Both the position numbers and the translations under genes were made by a program. Shown piece after piece: positions 1 through 8,216 of a DNA stretch of 64,000 bases. The notes beneath the pieces were generated by a model that saw only the letters and a program-made list of their open reading frames with translations, was not told the origin of the DNA and made no database searches. Source of the DNA: JACVRW01 sp034664125 (GTDB taxonomy: Bacteria > Actinomycetota > Thermoleophilia > Solirubrobacterales > Thermoleophilaceae); assembly GCA_034664125.1 (NCBI GenBank), contig JAXDIG010000011.1, positions 27,589 through 91,588 on the forward strand, in the 5' to 3' direction. Position 1 is the stretch's first letter; every line of letters starts with the position of its first letter.

Positions 1-455
1 GCGACCGCAGCACAACCCGCGGCCTCGAGGCGGTCGAGGGCGGCCTCGATCGCGACCGCATCGAGGCCGTGGGTGGCATCGAGGAAGGCGTGCTCCGTGT
101 AGAGGGCGCGCTTGGGAGCGAGCTTGACGTCTCCGACGCGGGTGCGCTTGCGCGCCAGGCGCAGGTCCGGGGCGGCCCCGATGCCGATCACCCCGACGCG
201 CGCGACGTCGCCCTCGAGCAGCGCGTTCATCGCCTGCGTCGTCGAGAAGGCCACGAGCTCGACACTTCCGCGCCGCTCGCCGAGGTCGGCGAACAGCCGC
301 CGCAACGCCTCGGTCAGGCCCTCGGTGACCCCTCCGGAGGCACGATGGCTGGTGGACACCACCACATGCCCCAGCAGCGCGACCGGCGGGCTGGCGACCG
401 CCACGGCCTTCGTGAAGGTCCCACCGACGTCGACGCCGACGCGTATCCCGCTCAC
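1..455 (-). CDS. Hydantoinase/oxoprolinase family protein, N-terminal part
   Basis: Only the first 151 or so residues lie in the window; the gene runs off the left edge. The GTG start at 455 overlaps the TGA of the permease gene upstream (GTGA). The protein opens with VGVDVGGTFTKAV, the ATP-binding phosphate loop of the actin-like ATPase fold used by HyuA and 5-oxoprolinase. It continues with STTQAMNALLEGDVARVG, which matches the family segment that usually reads TT-x-x-NALLEG. In this family the domain drives ATP-dependent hydrolysis of cyclic amides or carboxylation of ketones; the substrate cannot be told from this fragment. Overlap with an iron-permease gene implies co-transcription, but a link to iron is not obvious. 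Confidence 0.8.
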   Translation of the reverse strand, partial: MSGIRVGVDVGGTFTKAVAVASPPVALLGHVVVSTSHRASGGVTEGLTEALRRLFADLGERRGSVELVAFSTTQAMNALLEGDVARVGVIGIGAAPDLRLARKRTRVGDVKLAPKRALYTEHAFLDATHGLDAVAIEAALDRLEAAGCAAV

Positions 456-1681
456 GCCTCTGCCGCCTCCCGCACGCGCCCGCGCCTGCGTGCCGGTTCG
501 ACGGCGAAGACCCACACGGCGCCGATGGCGAAGATCGCGACCATCGCCGCCTGCACCACCAGTCCCTCGCGCGTCGGGTGAATCCCGGTCAGCTCGGCAA
601 GGAACACCGGCAGGCGCGGCCAGCTGACCGGCGTGGCCTGAACGATGTCGGCCGATTGCAGGGAGCGGAGCGCGTTGCCCGCGAACGCCGCCGACATCAG
701 CAGGAGGACCGACGCTCCGCCGATGAGCATCGGGCGCAGGCGCAGCTGCTTGCCCATCCGCAGGATCATGTAGGCGACGGCACCGAGCGCCGCGGCGGCT
801 GCCGCCGCGCCGAGCGCGACCCAGAGGCCGAGGCCCTCGGCGAACAGGTTGAGCGCCTGGTAGAAGAGCACGGTTTCGAAGCCCTCCCGGAACACGGCGG
901 TGAACCCGAGCCCGGCGAAGGCGAGCGTCGTGCCGGCCGCCATCGCGCTCGCCACGCGCCCGCGCATGAATTCCTGGCGGCGGCGATGCTCGAGCCGCGC
1001 GATCAGCCAGAAGCTGACGACCACGAGCACCGCTACAGCCAGCAGCGCCGTGATCGCCTCGAGCAGCTCGCGATTGACCGGGGCGATTTCGATGACGACG
1101 GTCGCGAGCACCCACAGCACGCCGGTGGCGACGAGCGCCGCGAGCACGCCCCACCCCAGCGGTCGCTTGTAGTTCTGGGCACTGCCCGCCGAGAGCGAGC
1201 CGAGCAGGATCGCGATCAGCAGGACCGCCTCGATGCCTTCCCGGAAGAGGATCGCGAACGAGAACCCGAACGCGACCGCGGGCGCTGCCACCCCCTTTTC
1301 GGCGAGGACGCGATCCGAGTCGAGCAGCCCTTCGCGGACATCCGCCACGTCACGGCGGATCTGCGCCAGCGACGCGCCGTCGCGGATGTCGTCGCGCATC
1401 TGGGCGAACTTGAACTCGGTGTCGAGCACCTTGTTCGGGGCGCGCAGCCGCAGCGGGATCTCGACGAACTCGTAGTGGTCGAGGTAGGCGGAGCGGGCGA
1501 GCCGATACGCGCGCGCGCGGTCGCCGTCCTTGACGGCAGTGAGCGCTTCGTCGACAAGCTCAGAGGCTCGGTCGATCTCGGCGCGGCCGCGCTCGAGATC
1601 GTTCTGGGCCGCCGACGCCGGCCCCGCCGCCACGAGCAGTGCCAGGCCGGCCAACAGGCATGCTGCGAGGCTGCGGATCAC
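452..1681 (-). CDS. FTR1-family high-affinity iron permease with extracytoplasmic N-terminal domain
   Basis: This 409-residue membrane protein belongs to the FTR1/EfeU family, which moves ferric iron across the membrane. A signal-like segment (residues 1-25, ending ASAAQ) is followed by a soluble helical domain (about 27-140) and then about seven membrane segments. The two family signatures REGIE (near 146) and REGFE (near 263), whose acidic residues bind iron, are both present. The GTG start at 1681 lies two bases after the stop of the lipoprotein gene, so the two are co-translated. The N-terminal domain resembles the adjacent lipoprotein (YL-x-H-[YF]-E-x-VE-x-PL in both). Expression is probably iron-controlled through the inverted repeat upstream of the lipoprotein. 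No EfeB-type peroxidase gene is visible. Confidence 0.9.
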   Translation of the reverse strand: MIRSLAACLLAGLALLVAAGPASAAQNDLERGRAEIDRASELVDEALTAVKDGDRARAYRLARSAYLDHYEFVEIPLRLRAPNKVLDTEFKFAQMRDDIRDGASLAQIRRDVADVREGLLDSDRVLAEKGVAAPAVAFGFSFAILFREGIEAVLLIAILLGSLSAGSAQNYKRPLGWGVLAALVATGVLWVLATVVIEIAPVNRELLEAITALLAVAVLVVVSFWLIARLEHRRRQEFMRGRVASAMAAGTTLAFAGLGFTAVFREGFETVLFYQALNLFAEGLGLWVALGAAAAAAALGAVAYMILRMGKQLRLRPMLIGGASVLLLMSAAFAGNALRSLQSADIVQATPVSWPRLPVFLAELTGIHPTREGLVVQAAMVAIFAIGAVWVFAVEPARRRGRVREAAEA

Positions 1682-1683
1682 GG

Positions 1684-2097
1684 CTATTTGAGCTTCGCCT
1701 CCGCCGTGTCTAGGTCGCCGTTGACTTCGTCGACGAGCTTCTCCACCTCGCCGACCGGCGCCCCGCCGCTGATCTTCGCGCGCAGCTCGCCCTTGAGTGT
1801 CTCCTCGAGCTCTTCGTTCAGCTCGTGGTCCACCTTGTCGAGCGGCCCCTCGACCTTCTCGAAGTGTTGGAGGTAGCTCTCCGCCACGGTGTCCTCCGCC
1901 GCCTTGCGATCGCCGGCCCGGAGCTGCGCGACCGCCCGGCCAAGGCCCGTGCGGACCGCCGCGATCTCCCGAACCGCCTCGGCCGCCGTCGATTGTTCCT
2001 CCGCCGCGGGCGACGTCTTGTCGTCGTTGCGCCCGCACGCGCCGAGAGCGAGGGCGCACCCAACCAGCGCCGCCAGCACCGCCTTACCCAGCTTCAT
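1684..2097 (-). CDS. Secreted lipoprotein related to the FTR1 extracytoplasmic domain
   Basis: The 137-residue protein starts with a lipoprotein signal (MKLGKAVLAALVGCALALGA, then Cys as the lipidation site) and continues as a charged, helical domain. Residues from about 60 on share a spaced pattern with the N-terminal domain of the downstream permease: GDR, then YLQHFEKVEGPL (YLDHYEFVEIPL in the permease), then LR-x2-I-x2-GA. I infer a cell-surface helper that hands iron to the permease, in the way EfeO does in other systems, although it has no clear cupredoxin or M75 peptidase domain. The ATG at 2097 has a good ribosome site (GAGGAG), and a candidate iron operator lies 21 bases upstream. 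Confidence 0.7.
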   Translation of the reverse strand: MKLGKAVLAALVGCALALGACGRNDDKTSPAAEEQSTAAEAVREIAAVRTGLGRAVAQLRAGDRKAAEDTVAESYLQHFEKVEGPLDKVDHELNEELEETLKGELRAKISGGAPVGEVEKLVDEVNGDLDTAEAKLK

Positions 2098-2117
2098 CGA
2101 ACTCCTCGAAATCGAAC

Positions 2118-2133
2118 GTTAGGGTTGCCTAAC
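2118..2133. promoter_or_regulatory. Candidate iron-dependent repressor operator (inverted repeat)
   Basis: The sequence GTTAGG-GTTG-CCTAAC is a perfect 6-base inverted repeat with a 4-base spacer, 20 bases before the lipoprotein start. It resembles the core of DtxR/IdeR-type iron boxes (TTAGG...CCTAA). Its place before an iron-uptake pair supports repression by iron. Which DtxR-family protein binds cannot be told from the sequence. Confidence 0.6.
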
Positions 2134-2245
2134 TCCCGGCCGGCGGCAAGCTACCACACTTCCGCCTCGTGGGCGAAGGCCCAGCCGGGCGCGCAACCCC
2201 GCATTGCTGGGGATGATCTGGCGCAATAGGGGGTACATAGCGGAG

Positions 2246-3658
2246 ATGGCGGGCGGTCGCGGTGGCACAGTGCCGGGAGGCCGGCAGCAGAGGTGGCTGC
2301 TCCTGATGTGGTTGGCCGGCTGCTCGCTGGTGGCGCTGGCATCTGCTGCCCTCTCGAACACCGAGGGTCCCTGGTTGCTCGGCTTCGCGGCGATCATGGG
2401 CGCGCAGGTCGTGGTGCTGGCTGGTCGTGCGGCGCGGTTGCCCTCGTGGGCCACGTGGCCCTTTGCGCTGGCCTGCGTGGCCATGTACGCGCTCGGCTAC
2501 GGCGCGGCCGACCTCGTCATCTATGTCGGCCTCGTGGCGGTGCTGATGCTGGTGGTCGACAGGTTCGCTCTGCTGTCGGCCGGGCACTCCGCGGCACTCG
2601 CCCCCGCTGACCCGATCGCGCGCGACTTCGCTCGCGTCCGGCGCGAGGAGTCGCCCCTCGCGGTCGCTTGCATCTCCGTGGGTGGGACCCGCGGGGTATC
2701 GCGACGGCTCGCCCAGATCGCGCGCGAGCTGGCGCCGCGCCTTCGGATGACCGACGCGGTCGTGCGCGCGGCGACCGACCGCGAGGTGGTGGTGGTTCTG
2801 CCGGGCGCCGACCGCCGTGTCGCCGTGACCGTCCTGGCGCGCGCCCCTGCCGCCCAGCGCACGGACGCGCTCCTCGGTATCGCGACCTTCCCAGAGGACG
2901 GGCAGACCTTCGCGTCGCTGAAGGAGGTCGCCCGGTCGCGGGCGCGGCCGTGGCCGGACGGCGGCGGTCCGGACGCCGACCAGCGCGAGCGCACCCGGTC
3001 ACGCGCGGCACAGCCGGCGGCGGAGACGGTCCGGCCGGCCGTCTTCGTCGAAACCCGGCCGCTCACCGCCCACATACGCCGGAGTGCGGATCTCCTCGCC
3101 CTCGCGCTGATGGCGCCGGTGGTGATCCCACTGGTTGCGCTGCTCGCGATCGCGGTCAAGCTCGACTCGCCGGGCCCGGCCATCGTCCGAATCAGGCGGC
3201 TGGGGCGCGACGGGCGGCCCTTCGAGTTGTTCAAGCTGCGCAGCATGACGCGTGACGCCGATCGCATGAAGGAGGAGCTGGAGCACCTGAACACCCTCCC
3301 CTGGCCGGACTTCAAGATCACCGACGATCCACGCGTCACCCGCGTGGGACGCCTGCTGCGCAAGTACTCGCTCGACGAGCTGCCACAGCTCGGCAACGTG
3401 CTGCGCGGGGAGATGACGTTCGTTGGGCCTCGGCCGTGCTCGGTGAAGCTCGCGGACTATGACCTCTGGCAGAGCGAGCGCCTTGACGTGACGCCCGGCC
3501 TGGTAGGCCGTTGGCAGGCCGAGGGGCGCGGGAGCGCGGACTTCGCGGAACGTTGCCGGCTCGACATCCGCCAGGCCAGGTCGAGATCGATCCGCGTGAA
3601 CCTCCGACTCGTGGTCGCCACCGTACGGTCCGTGTTCGTGTCCAAGGGGGCCTACTGA
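2246..3658 (+). CDS. Priming sugar transferase (polyprenyl-phosphate glycosylphosphotransferase) with degenerate GGDEF-like insert
   Basis: This enzyme starts assembly of a surface polysaccharide by moving a sugar-phosphate onto undecaprenyl phosphate in the membrane. The N-terminus has about four membrane segments. Residues about 115-235 resemble a GGDEF domain without its catalytic parts: LRMTDAVVRAATDREVVVVL sits where GGDEF proteins have R-x-SD-x-x-R-x-GGDEF, and LLGIATFPEDG matches the later SIGIATFPEDG segment. A further membrane helix precedes the bacterial sugar transferase domain, with FELFKLRSM, KITDDPRVTRVGRLLRK, SLDELPQLGNVLRGEM and FVGPRP. ATG 2246 is chosen because GGAG lies just before it; ATG 2213 or TTG 2204 would add 11 or 14 residues. 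It is the first gene of the polysaccharide operon. Confidence 0.88.
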   Translation: MAGGRGGTVPGGRQQRWLLLMWLAGCSLVALASAALSNTEGPWLLGFAAIMGAQVVVLAGRAARLPSWATWPFALACVAMYALGYGAADLVIYVGLVAVLMLVVDRFALLSAGHSAALAPADPIARDFARVRREESPLAVACISVGGTRGVSRRLAQIARELAPRLRMTDAVVRAATDREVVVVLPGADRRVAVTVLARAPAAQRTDALLGIATFPEDGQTFASLKEVARSRARPWPDGGGPDADQRERTRSRAAQPAAETVRPAVFVETRPLTAHIRRSADLLALALMAPVVIPLVALLAIAVKLDSPGPAIVRIRRLGRDGRPFELFKLRSMTRDADRMKEELEHLNTLPWPDFKITDDPRVTRVGRLLRKYSLDELPQLGNVLRGEMTFVGPRPCSVKLADYDLWQSERLDVTPGLVGRWQAEGRGSADFAERCRLDIRQARSRSIRVNLRLVVATVRSVFVSKGAY

Positions 3659-3660
3659 AA

Positions 3661-4740
3661 ATGGATCTCGCCGCCCTTCTCCACCGTCTGGCACGTAGGT
3701 GGTGGGTCGTAGTGGCCCTGGCCGCGCTCGCGGTCGGCGGGGCCGCCACGGCCGCGGCCCGCAAGCCCGACGAACACCACACGACGATCCAATTCGTCAT
3801 GCGCCCGGACGTGTCGGTGTCCAACAACGACCTGCCCGGCACCCTCGACGCGCTCAGGTCCGATGGCCCGTTGGTGCAGACCGTCATCGGCGTGCTGAGC
3901 AGCCGGGCGATCCTCCGACGGGCCGCATCCGACGCCGAGGTGGCACTCAGCCCCGACTACTCGGTCAAGGCGACGGCGCGGCCGAGCAGCACGCTGATCG
4001 ACTCGACCCTGACCGGGCCCGACAGGGCCCAGGTCGACCGGCTCGCCGCCGGCTACACGCGCGCGGCATCGAGCTACGTCGCCGCCGGCTACCCCGCGTA
4101 CGTGCTCGATCGGCTGAGCACCAATTCCGGCGACGGAGGCACCGGGCCGGGTGCCGTGCAGGTCGTGATCCTCGCCCTGCTGGTGGGCTCTGCGCTGGGG
4201 GTGGCCCTGGTGGCCGCCGAGGTCCGCTTCGAGCCCCAGCTGCGGCGGTTCTTCGGCCCCAGCGAGACAGGCGCGGCGCGATCGAGGGCCAGGGCCGACC
4301 GCTCCACCCGCCGTCGCGAGCGGGCCCGCACCCGAAGGGCGCCGGACAGCCGGCCGAAGGCCGAGCCCGCCCCGGAGCGCGACGCACGACCGGAGCCCGA
4401 GGCGCGACCCGAGCCCGATGCACGGCCGAAGCGCGATGCGCCACCCGAGCGCAACGCACGGCCGAGGCGCGAGGCCGGGCCGAAGCCGGCCGGCACGGAA
4501 CCGGAACGCGCTGCCGCGCAACCGGAGCGGCCGGGCGCGGCGCGCGAGACGAGCGCTTGGCTCGACCGGGTGGCTCCCCCGAAGCCACGCCCTGGAGCCA
4601 AAGCGGACGTTGCCCCGGAGTCCGAGACTCCGCCGCCGCCCGACGCTCAACCGCAGCCCGACGAGGCCGACGCCGCGACCGACCCGAACGGTTCGCGGAA
4701 GACGGCAGCCTGGCCGATCCGGCACGAGGACAAGCGCTGA
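3661..4740 (+). CDS. Wzz-like polysaccharide chain-length/co-polymerase protein with long repetitive cytoplasmic tail
   Basis: The 359-residue protein has the layout of a Wzz/capsular co-polymerase. A first membrane helix (about residues 12-32, preceded by LLHRLARRWW) is followed by an extracytoplasmic loop of about 130 residues and a second helix (about 165-187, VVILALLVGSALGVALVAAE). About 170 residues of charged, Pro/Glu/Arg/Ala-rich tail follow. The first part resembles tyrosine-kinase-linked Wzz proteins, but no Walker motifs or kinase domain are present. The tail contains six tandem hexapeptides. The ATG at 3661 is two bases after the stop of the sugar transferase. I infer control of polymer length or assembly of the export complex; the role of the tail is unknown. 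Confidence 0.7.
   Translation: MDLAALLHRLARRWWVVVALAALAVGGAATAAARKPDEHHTTIQFVMRPDVSVSNNDLPGTLDALRSDGPLVQTVIGVLSSRAILRRAASDAEVALSPDYSVKATARPSSTLIDSTLTGPDRAQVDRLAAGYTRAASSYVAAGYPAYVLDRLSTNSGDGGTGPGAVQVVILALLVGSALGVALVAAEVRFEPQLRRFFGPSETGAARSRARADRSTRRRERARTRRAPDSRPKAEPAPERDARPEPEARPEPDARPKRDAPPERNARPRREAGPKPAGTEPERAAAQPERPGAARETSAWLDRVAPPKPRPGAKADVAPESETPPPPDAQPQPDEADAATDPNGSRKTAAWPIRHEDKR
4384..4491 (+). repeat. Six 18-bp units encoding the hexapeptide A-R-P-E-P-E/D and variants
   Basis: Six in-frame 18-base units encode ARPEPE, ARPEPD, ARPKRD, APPERN, ARPRRE and AGPKPA in the tail of the Wzz-like protein. The units have diverged at the DNA level. They make a flexible charged segment of mixed acidic and basic character. 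Confidence 0.85.
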
Positions 4741-4741
4741 C

Positions 4742-6178
4742 GTGCACGACGCGGGCCTGAGCCGGCCGGCCCTGCCGAGTGCGGGCGAGCCGGGTGTCGC
4801 GGTCTGGGCCGGCCGGATTGCGATAGGCGCCGCGGCCTTCGCGGTGGGCAGCGCCCTGGGCCACGCGGGCAACCCTTTGCGGCTCGTGCTCGCCGCGGGC
4901 CTCGGCGGGCTGGCGGTCGCGGCCACCATGGCGCGCCCGCGGTGGTGTCTGGTGGGCGCCCTCTTCCTCTTGGTGGCCTACGTCCCCGACGTCCTCGCCG
5001 GCCGGAGCTCCGCCCATGCGCTGACCGCGGTCATCCTGACCGGCGCGCTGCTGCGGTGGGCCACCGGCCGCGAACGCTTCGCCCTGCCCCGCGAGCTGAT
5101 CGCCTTCGCGGCGCTGGCGCTCGCGTACGTCGTCGCTTCGCTGTTCGCGAGCGATCGCGCGGCGGCCGCCGCGGAGACCCTCGACCTGGTCAGCTACGGC
5201 GCGATCGTCGCGTTGCTGATGGTGCTCCTCGACACGCCGGCGTGGCTGCGGCGTGCGGTCTGGGCGGTCGTGACCGGCGTCGGCCTGCTCGCATTGCTGG
5301 CCATCCTCCAGCAGGTCACGAAGAACTACGGGTCGTCCTACGCGGGCTTCGCCAGCGTCCTTCCCGCCGGGGACGCCATGCGCAGCGCAGGCCCGCTGAA
5401 CCCGAACCCCTTCGGGCAGGTCCTGGCCACGTCGGCGGTGCTCGCCTTCTACCTCGCCCGCATGCAGCCGCGGCTGGCCGCGCGTGGCTTCGCCGCGGCC
5501 ATCGCCGTCGCCTGCGTGGTAGCCGTGGCCTATACCCAGTCGCGGGCGGCGCTGATCGCGCTGGTGGTCGTGGCCCTCGCGGTCGGCGTGCTGCACGGCG
5601 TCCGCCTCCGGGTTCTGGCCGTCGCCGTATGCGGCGCGATCGTGCTCGGCTCGCTCGTGCTGCCGCACAGCCTCAAGCAGCGGGTCGACGCCCTGTCCGA
5701 CGCCGCCAGCTCGGGCGGCGCCTCGCTCCAGGAGATCTCGCCGCGCGGGGACAACTCGCTGCGCGGGCGCAAGAGCGAGAACCTCGCCGGCCTGCACATG
5801 TGGGCGGATCACCCGCTGGTCGGCGTCGGACCGGACAACTTCGAGGTCCATTACCAGTCGTACTCCGCGACGATCGGGATCGATCAGCGGCCGCAGGCGC
5901 GGGGGGCCCACAACCTCTACCTGGAATCGCTTGCCGAGACGGGGCTCCTCGGAGCGATCGCGTTCCTCGGCGTGCTCTGGCTGGCCCTGACCGGCGCATG
6001 GCGAGCGCGCTCTCGCCTGGCGGGTCGCGATGCCCTGCTCGGCGAAGGGCTGCTGATGGCGCTCAGCGCCTTCCTCATCTGCGCCGTGACCCTGCACAGC
6101 GCCTACGCGCGCTACGAATGGATCTTCCTGGGCCTCGGCCTGGCCGCGGGCTGCCTGGCGCGGAGGCCGGCGCGATGA
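4742..6178 (+). CDS. O-antigen ligase/polymerase-like membrane protein (Wzy_C family)
   Basis: The 478-residue protein has about twelve hydrophobic segments and a large loop near residues 330-400. That loop holds the Wzy_C signature region: MWADHPLVGVGPDNFEVHY and then the conserved AHNLYLESLAETGLLG. Proteins of this family join or polymerise lipid-linked oligosaccharides on the outer face of the membrane. The GTG start at 4742 is one base after the preceding stop. Its stop overlaps the ATG of the following glycosyltransferase (ATGA). In this locus it is the likely polymerase for the repeat unit built by the neighbouring transferases; ligase versus polymerase cannot be separated by sequence alone. 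Confidence 0.85.
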   Translation: MHDAGLSRPALPSAGEPGVAVWAGRIAIGAAAFAVGSALGHAGNPLRLVLAAGLGGLAVAATMARPRWCLVGALFLLVAYVPDVLAGRSSAHALTAVILTGALLRWATGRERFALPRELIAFAALALAYVVASLFASDRAAAAAETLDLVSYGAIVALLMVLLDTPAWLRRAVWAVVTGVGLLALLAILQQVTKNYGSSYAGFASVLPAGDAMRSAGPLNPNPFGQVLATSAVLAFYLARMQPRLAARGFAAAIAVACVVAVAYTQSRAALIALVVVALAVGVLHGVRLRVLAVAVCGAIVLGSLVLPHSLKQRVDALSDAASSGGASLQEISPRGDNSLRGRKSENLAGLHMWADHPLVGVGPDNFEVHYQSYSATIGIDQRPQARGAHNLYLESLAETGLLGAIAFLGVLWLALTGAWRARSRLAGRDALLGEGLLMALSAFLICAVTLHSAYARYEWIFLGLGLAAGCLARRPAR

Positions 6179-7341
6179 CGGCGGTCCTGGTGGCGGTCCT
6201 GTCGCTCGCGCTGGTGGCGTGGGTCTACGCCGGCTACCCGATGGCCATCGCGCTGCTCGGGCTGCTGCGCCCGCGCCCCAGGCGGCTGGCTCCGCTCGAG
6301 CTGCCGGTGTCGGTCGTCGTGGCGGCGCACGACGAGGTCGAGGTGATCGCGGACAAGGTGGCCAACGTCGTGGCCTCGGACTACCCCGCGCGGCTCCTGG
6401 AGCTGATCGTGGCTTCCGACGGATCCGAAGACGGGACCGTGGATGCCGCGCGCCGGGCGGGCGCGACCCTCGTGCTGGACCTGCCGCGCATGGGGAAGCT
6501 CTCTGCGCTGAACCGGGCGGTGCAGGTGTCGTCGGGCGAGCTCCTGGTATTCACCGACGCCGACTCGCTGTTCGAGCCCGGCACGCTGCGCCGGCTGGTG
6601 TCCAACTTCGGCGACGAGCAGGTCGGCGGCGTCGCGGCCAACGTGGTCCGCTTCGTGGAGGAGGACGGCCGCCCGGTCGCGCGCGGCGAGGGCCTGTACT
6701 GGCGCTACGAGCGCCTCCTCAAGCGGCTCGAGGACCGGGTGGGCAGCGTCGTTTCGGCCAGCGGGCACCTGTACGCGGTGCGGCGGAGCTTCTTCAAGCC
6801 CTCGACGCAGACCGCGGGCACCGACGATTTCCTGATCTCCAGCCAAGTGGTCAGGCAGGGCGGGCGGCTGGCCTTCGACGAGCGGGCGGTAGTGCTCGTG
6901 GCGACGCCCGAGGAGGGCGCCACCGAGCTGCGGCGCAAGGTCCGCGTGATGAACCGCGGGCTGCGGTCCGCGCTGGCACTCGGTGACGGCCTGCTGCCCA
7001 CGCGGACCGGCCTCTACGCGGTCGAGGTCGTGTTCCACAAGATCCTCAGGCGCTTCGTGGGCTTCTTCCTCCTCGCGCTGCTGGCGAGCAGCGTCGTGCT
7101 GGCGGCGGCGGATCCGGCCTGGTGGCTCGCGCTCGGGCCCCAGCTGGCCTTCTACGCGCTCGCGCTTGCGGGCGGCCTGCTGGCGCACACACGCTGGGGC
7201 CGTCTCAAGCCGCTGTGGATTCCCTACTTCTTCTGCCTGGCCAACGGGGCGGCGGGGCTGGCCGTGCTGTCGCTGATGGCGGGCGTGCGCTTCGAACGCT
7301 GGGAGCCGGTCGGCATGCGAGGCGGCGTGGCGAGGAGCTGA
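6175..7341 (+). CDS. Membrane-bound family 2 glycosyltransferase
   Basis: The 388-residue protein has an N-terminal membrane helix, a GT-A catalytic domain and three or four C-terminal membrane helices, the layout of processive or membrane-anchored family 2 enzymes. The catalytic domain shows SVVVAAHDE, then ASDGSEDGT, then the metal-binding FTDADS; a later TDDF may be the acceptor-site acidic motif. A segment RRSFFKP-x-TQTAGTDDF matches the family region that selects the acceptor. It probably adds a sugar to the lipid-linked intermediate. It overlaps the ligase-like gene before it and the deacetylase after it, so all are read from one transcript. Confidence 0.88.
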   Translation: MTAVLVAVLSLALVAWVYAGYPMAIALLGLLRPRPRRLAPLELPVSVVVAAHDEVEVIADKVANVVASDYPARLLELIVASDGSEDGTVDAARRAGATLVLDLPRMGKLSALNRAVQVSSGELLVFTDADSLFEPGTLRRLVSNFGDEQVGGVAANVVRFVEEDGRPVARGEGLYWRYERLLKRLEDRVGSVVSASGHLYAVRRSFFKPSTQTAGTDDFLISSQVVRQGGRLAFDERAVVLVATPEEGATELRRKVRVMNRGLRSALALGDGLLPTRTGLYAVEVVFHKILRRFVGFFLLALLASSVVLAAADPAWWLALGPQLAFYALALAGGLLAHTRWGRLKPLWIPYFFCLANGAAGLAVLSLMAGVRFERWEPVGMRGGVARS

Positions 7342-8216
7342 TGCCCGTGGCCCTCCCGACCAGCACCCGCAGGCGCCTCACACGGGTCGCGCAGTCCGGG
7401 GCGCGGCGCGTGCTGCCGCCGCCCGATCTGGCTAGCCGCCGGGTCGTGCTCTGCTACCACTCGGTCGACCCGCGGCCCAGCTACTTGGGGCTCACCCCCG
7501 CGCTGTTCGACGAGCACCTCGCCTGGCTCGAGGAGCACTGCCAGGTGGTGTCGCTGGACGAGCTCGTCGCCGGGCCGAGGCGCAAGGGCGGTCCGTACGT
7601 GGCGATCACCTTCGACGACGGTTACGCCGACAACCACACCCACGCGCTGCCGCTCCTGCGCGCGAGGGGCATGACGGCCACCTTCTTCGTGGCCGTCGGC
7701 TTCCTCGAGCGCGACGAGGATGTTATGGCGCACCTCGCCGAGGTCTGGCAGACGCCACCCGAGCAGCTCCGCCCGCTCTCGTGGGAACAGGTGGCCGAGA
7801 TGCGCGCGGCGGGCATGTCGATCGGCTCGCACACCTGGAGCCATCGCAACCTGGCCCACCTGTCGATCGACGCCGCCGAAGCCGATCTGCGTCGCTCTCG
7901 GGAGGTGCTCGAGCGGCGCGTCGGCGAGCCGGTGCGCGCGATCGCCTACCCCTGGGGCAAGCTCGGCCGCCACGTGAACGACGAGACGTTCACGGCCGCC
8001 CGGCAAGCCGGGTTCGAGCTGGGCCTGATCTCGCTGCCGCGCGCGGTCCGCGACTCCGATGGCCCGTTGCGAGTCGCGCGCCTTGGCATCGGCGACGAGC
8101 CGGTCGAGCGCCTGGCGGCCAAGGTCACCGGCGCCATCGACTGGCACGCCTACGTGCACGAGCGCATTCCCGCCCCGGTCGCCCGCCTGCTCTTCGCCGA
8201 GGATGCAAGCGCTTAG
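7341..8216 (+). CDS. Polysaccharide deacetylase (NodB homology, carbohydrate esterase 4)
   Basis: The 291-residue protein carries the CE4 motifs: motif 1 AITFDDGYADN, with the catalytic and metal-binding Asp pair, and motif 2 SHTWSHRNL (H-x3-H), which binds the metal. Later, AIAYPWGKLG corresponds to the motif 3 region. Such enzymes remove N- or O-acetyl groups from sugars. No signal peptide is evident, so it may act on a lipid-linked or nucleotide-bound intermediate on the cytoplasmic side, or be exported by another route. The ATG at 7341 uses the last base of the preceding TGA. The gene sits inside the polysaccharide operon, which suggests it edits the repeat unit. Confidence 0.88.
   Translation: MPVALPTSTRRRLTRVAQSGARRVLPPPDLASRRVVLCYHSVDPRPSYLGLTPALFDEHLAWLEEHCQVVSLDELVAGPRRKGGPYVAITFDDGYADNHTHALPLLRARGMTATFFVAVGFLERDEDVMAHLAEVWQTPPEQLRPLSWEQVAEMRAAGMSIGSHTWSHRNLAHLSIDAAEADLRRSREVLERRVGEPVRAIAYPWGKLGRHVNDETFTAARQAGFELGLISLPRAVRDSDGPLRVARLGIGDEPVERLAAKVTGAIDWHAYVHERIPAPVARLLFAEDASA

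Noticed and set aside
578..1876. Long plus-strand open frame opposite the iron permease
   Set aside because: The product is Arg/Glu/Asp-rich without any motif, while the minus strand encodes a clear FTR1 permease with both REGxE signatures.
4384..4491. Tandem repeats considered as a CRISPR-like array
   Set aside because: The 18-base units are contiguous, diverged and in frame with the Wzz-like protein; there are no spacers and no cas genes.
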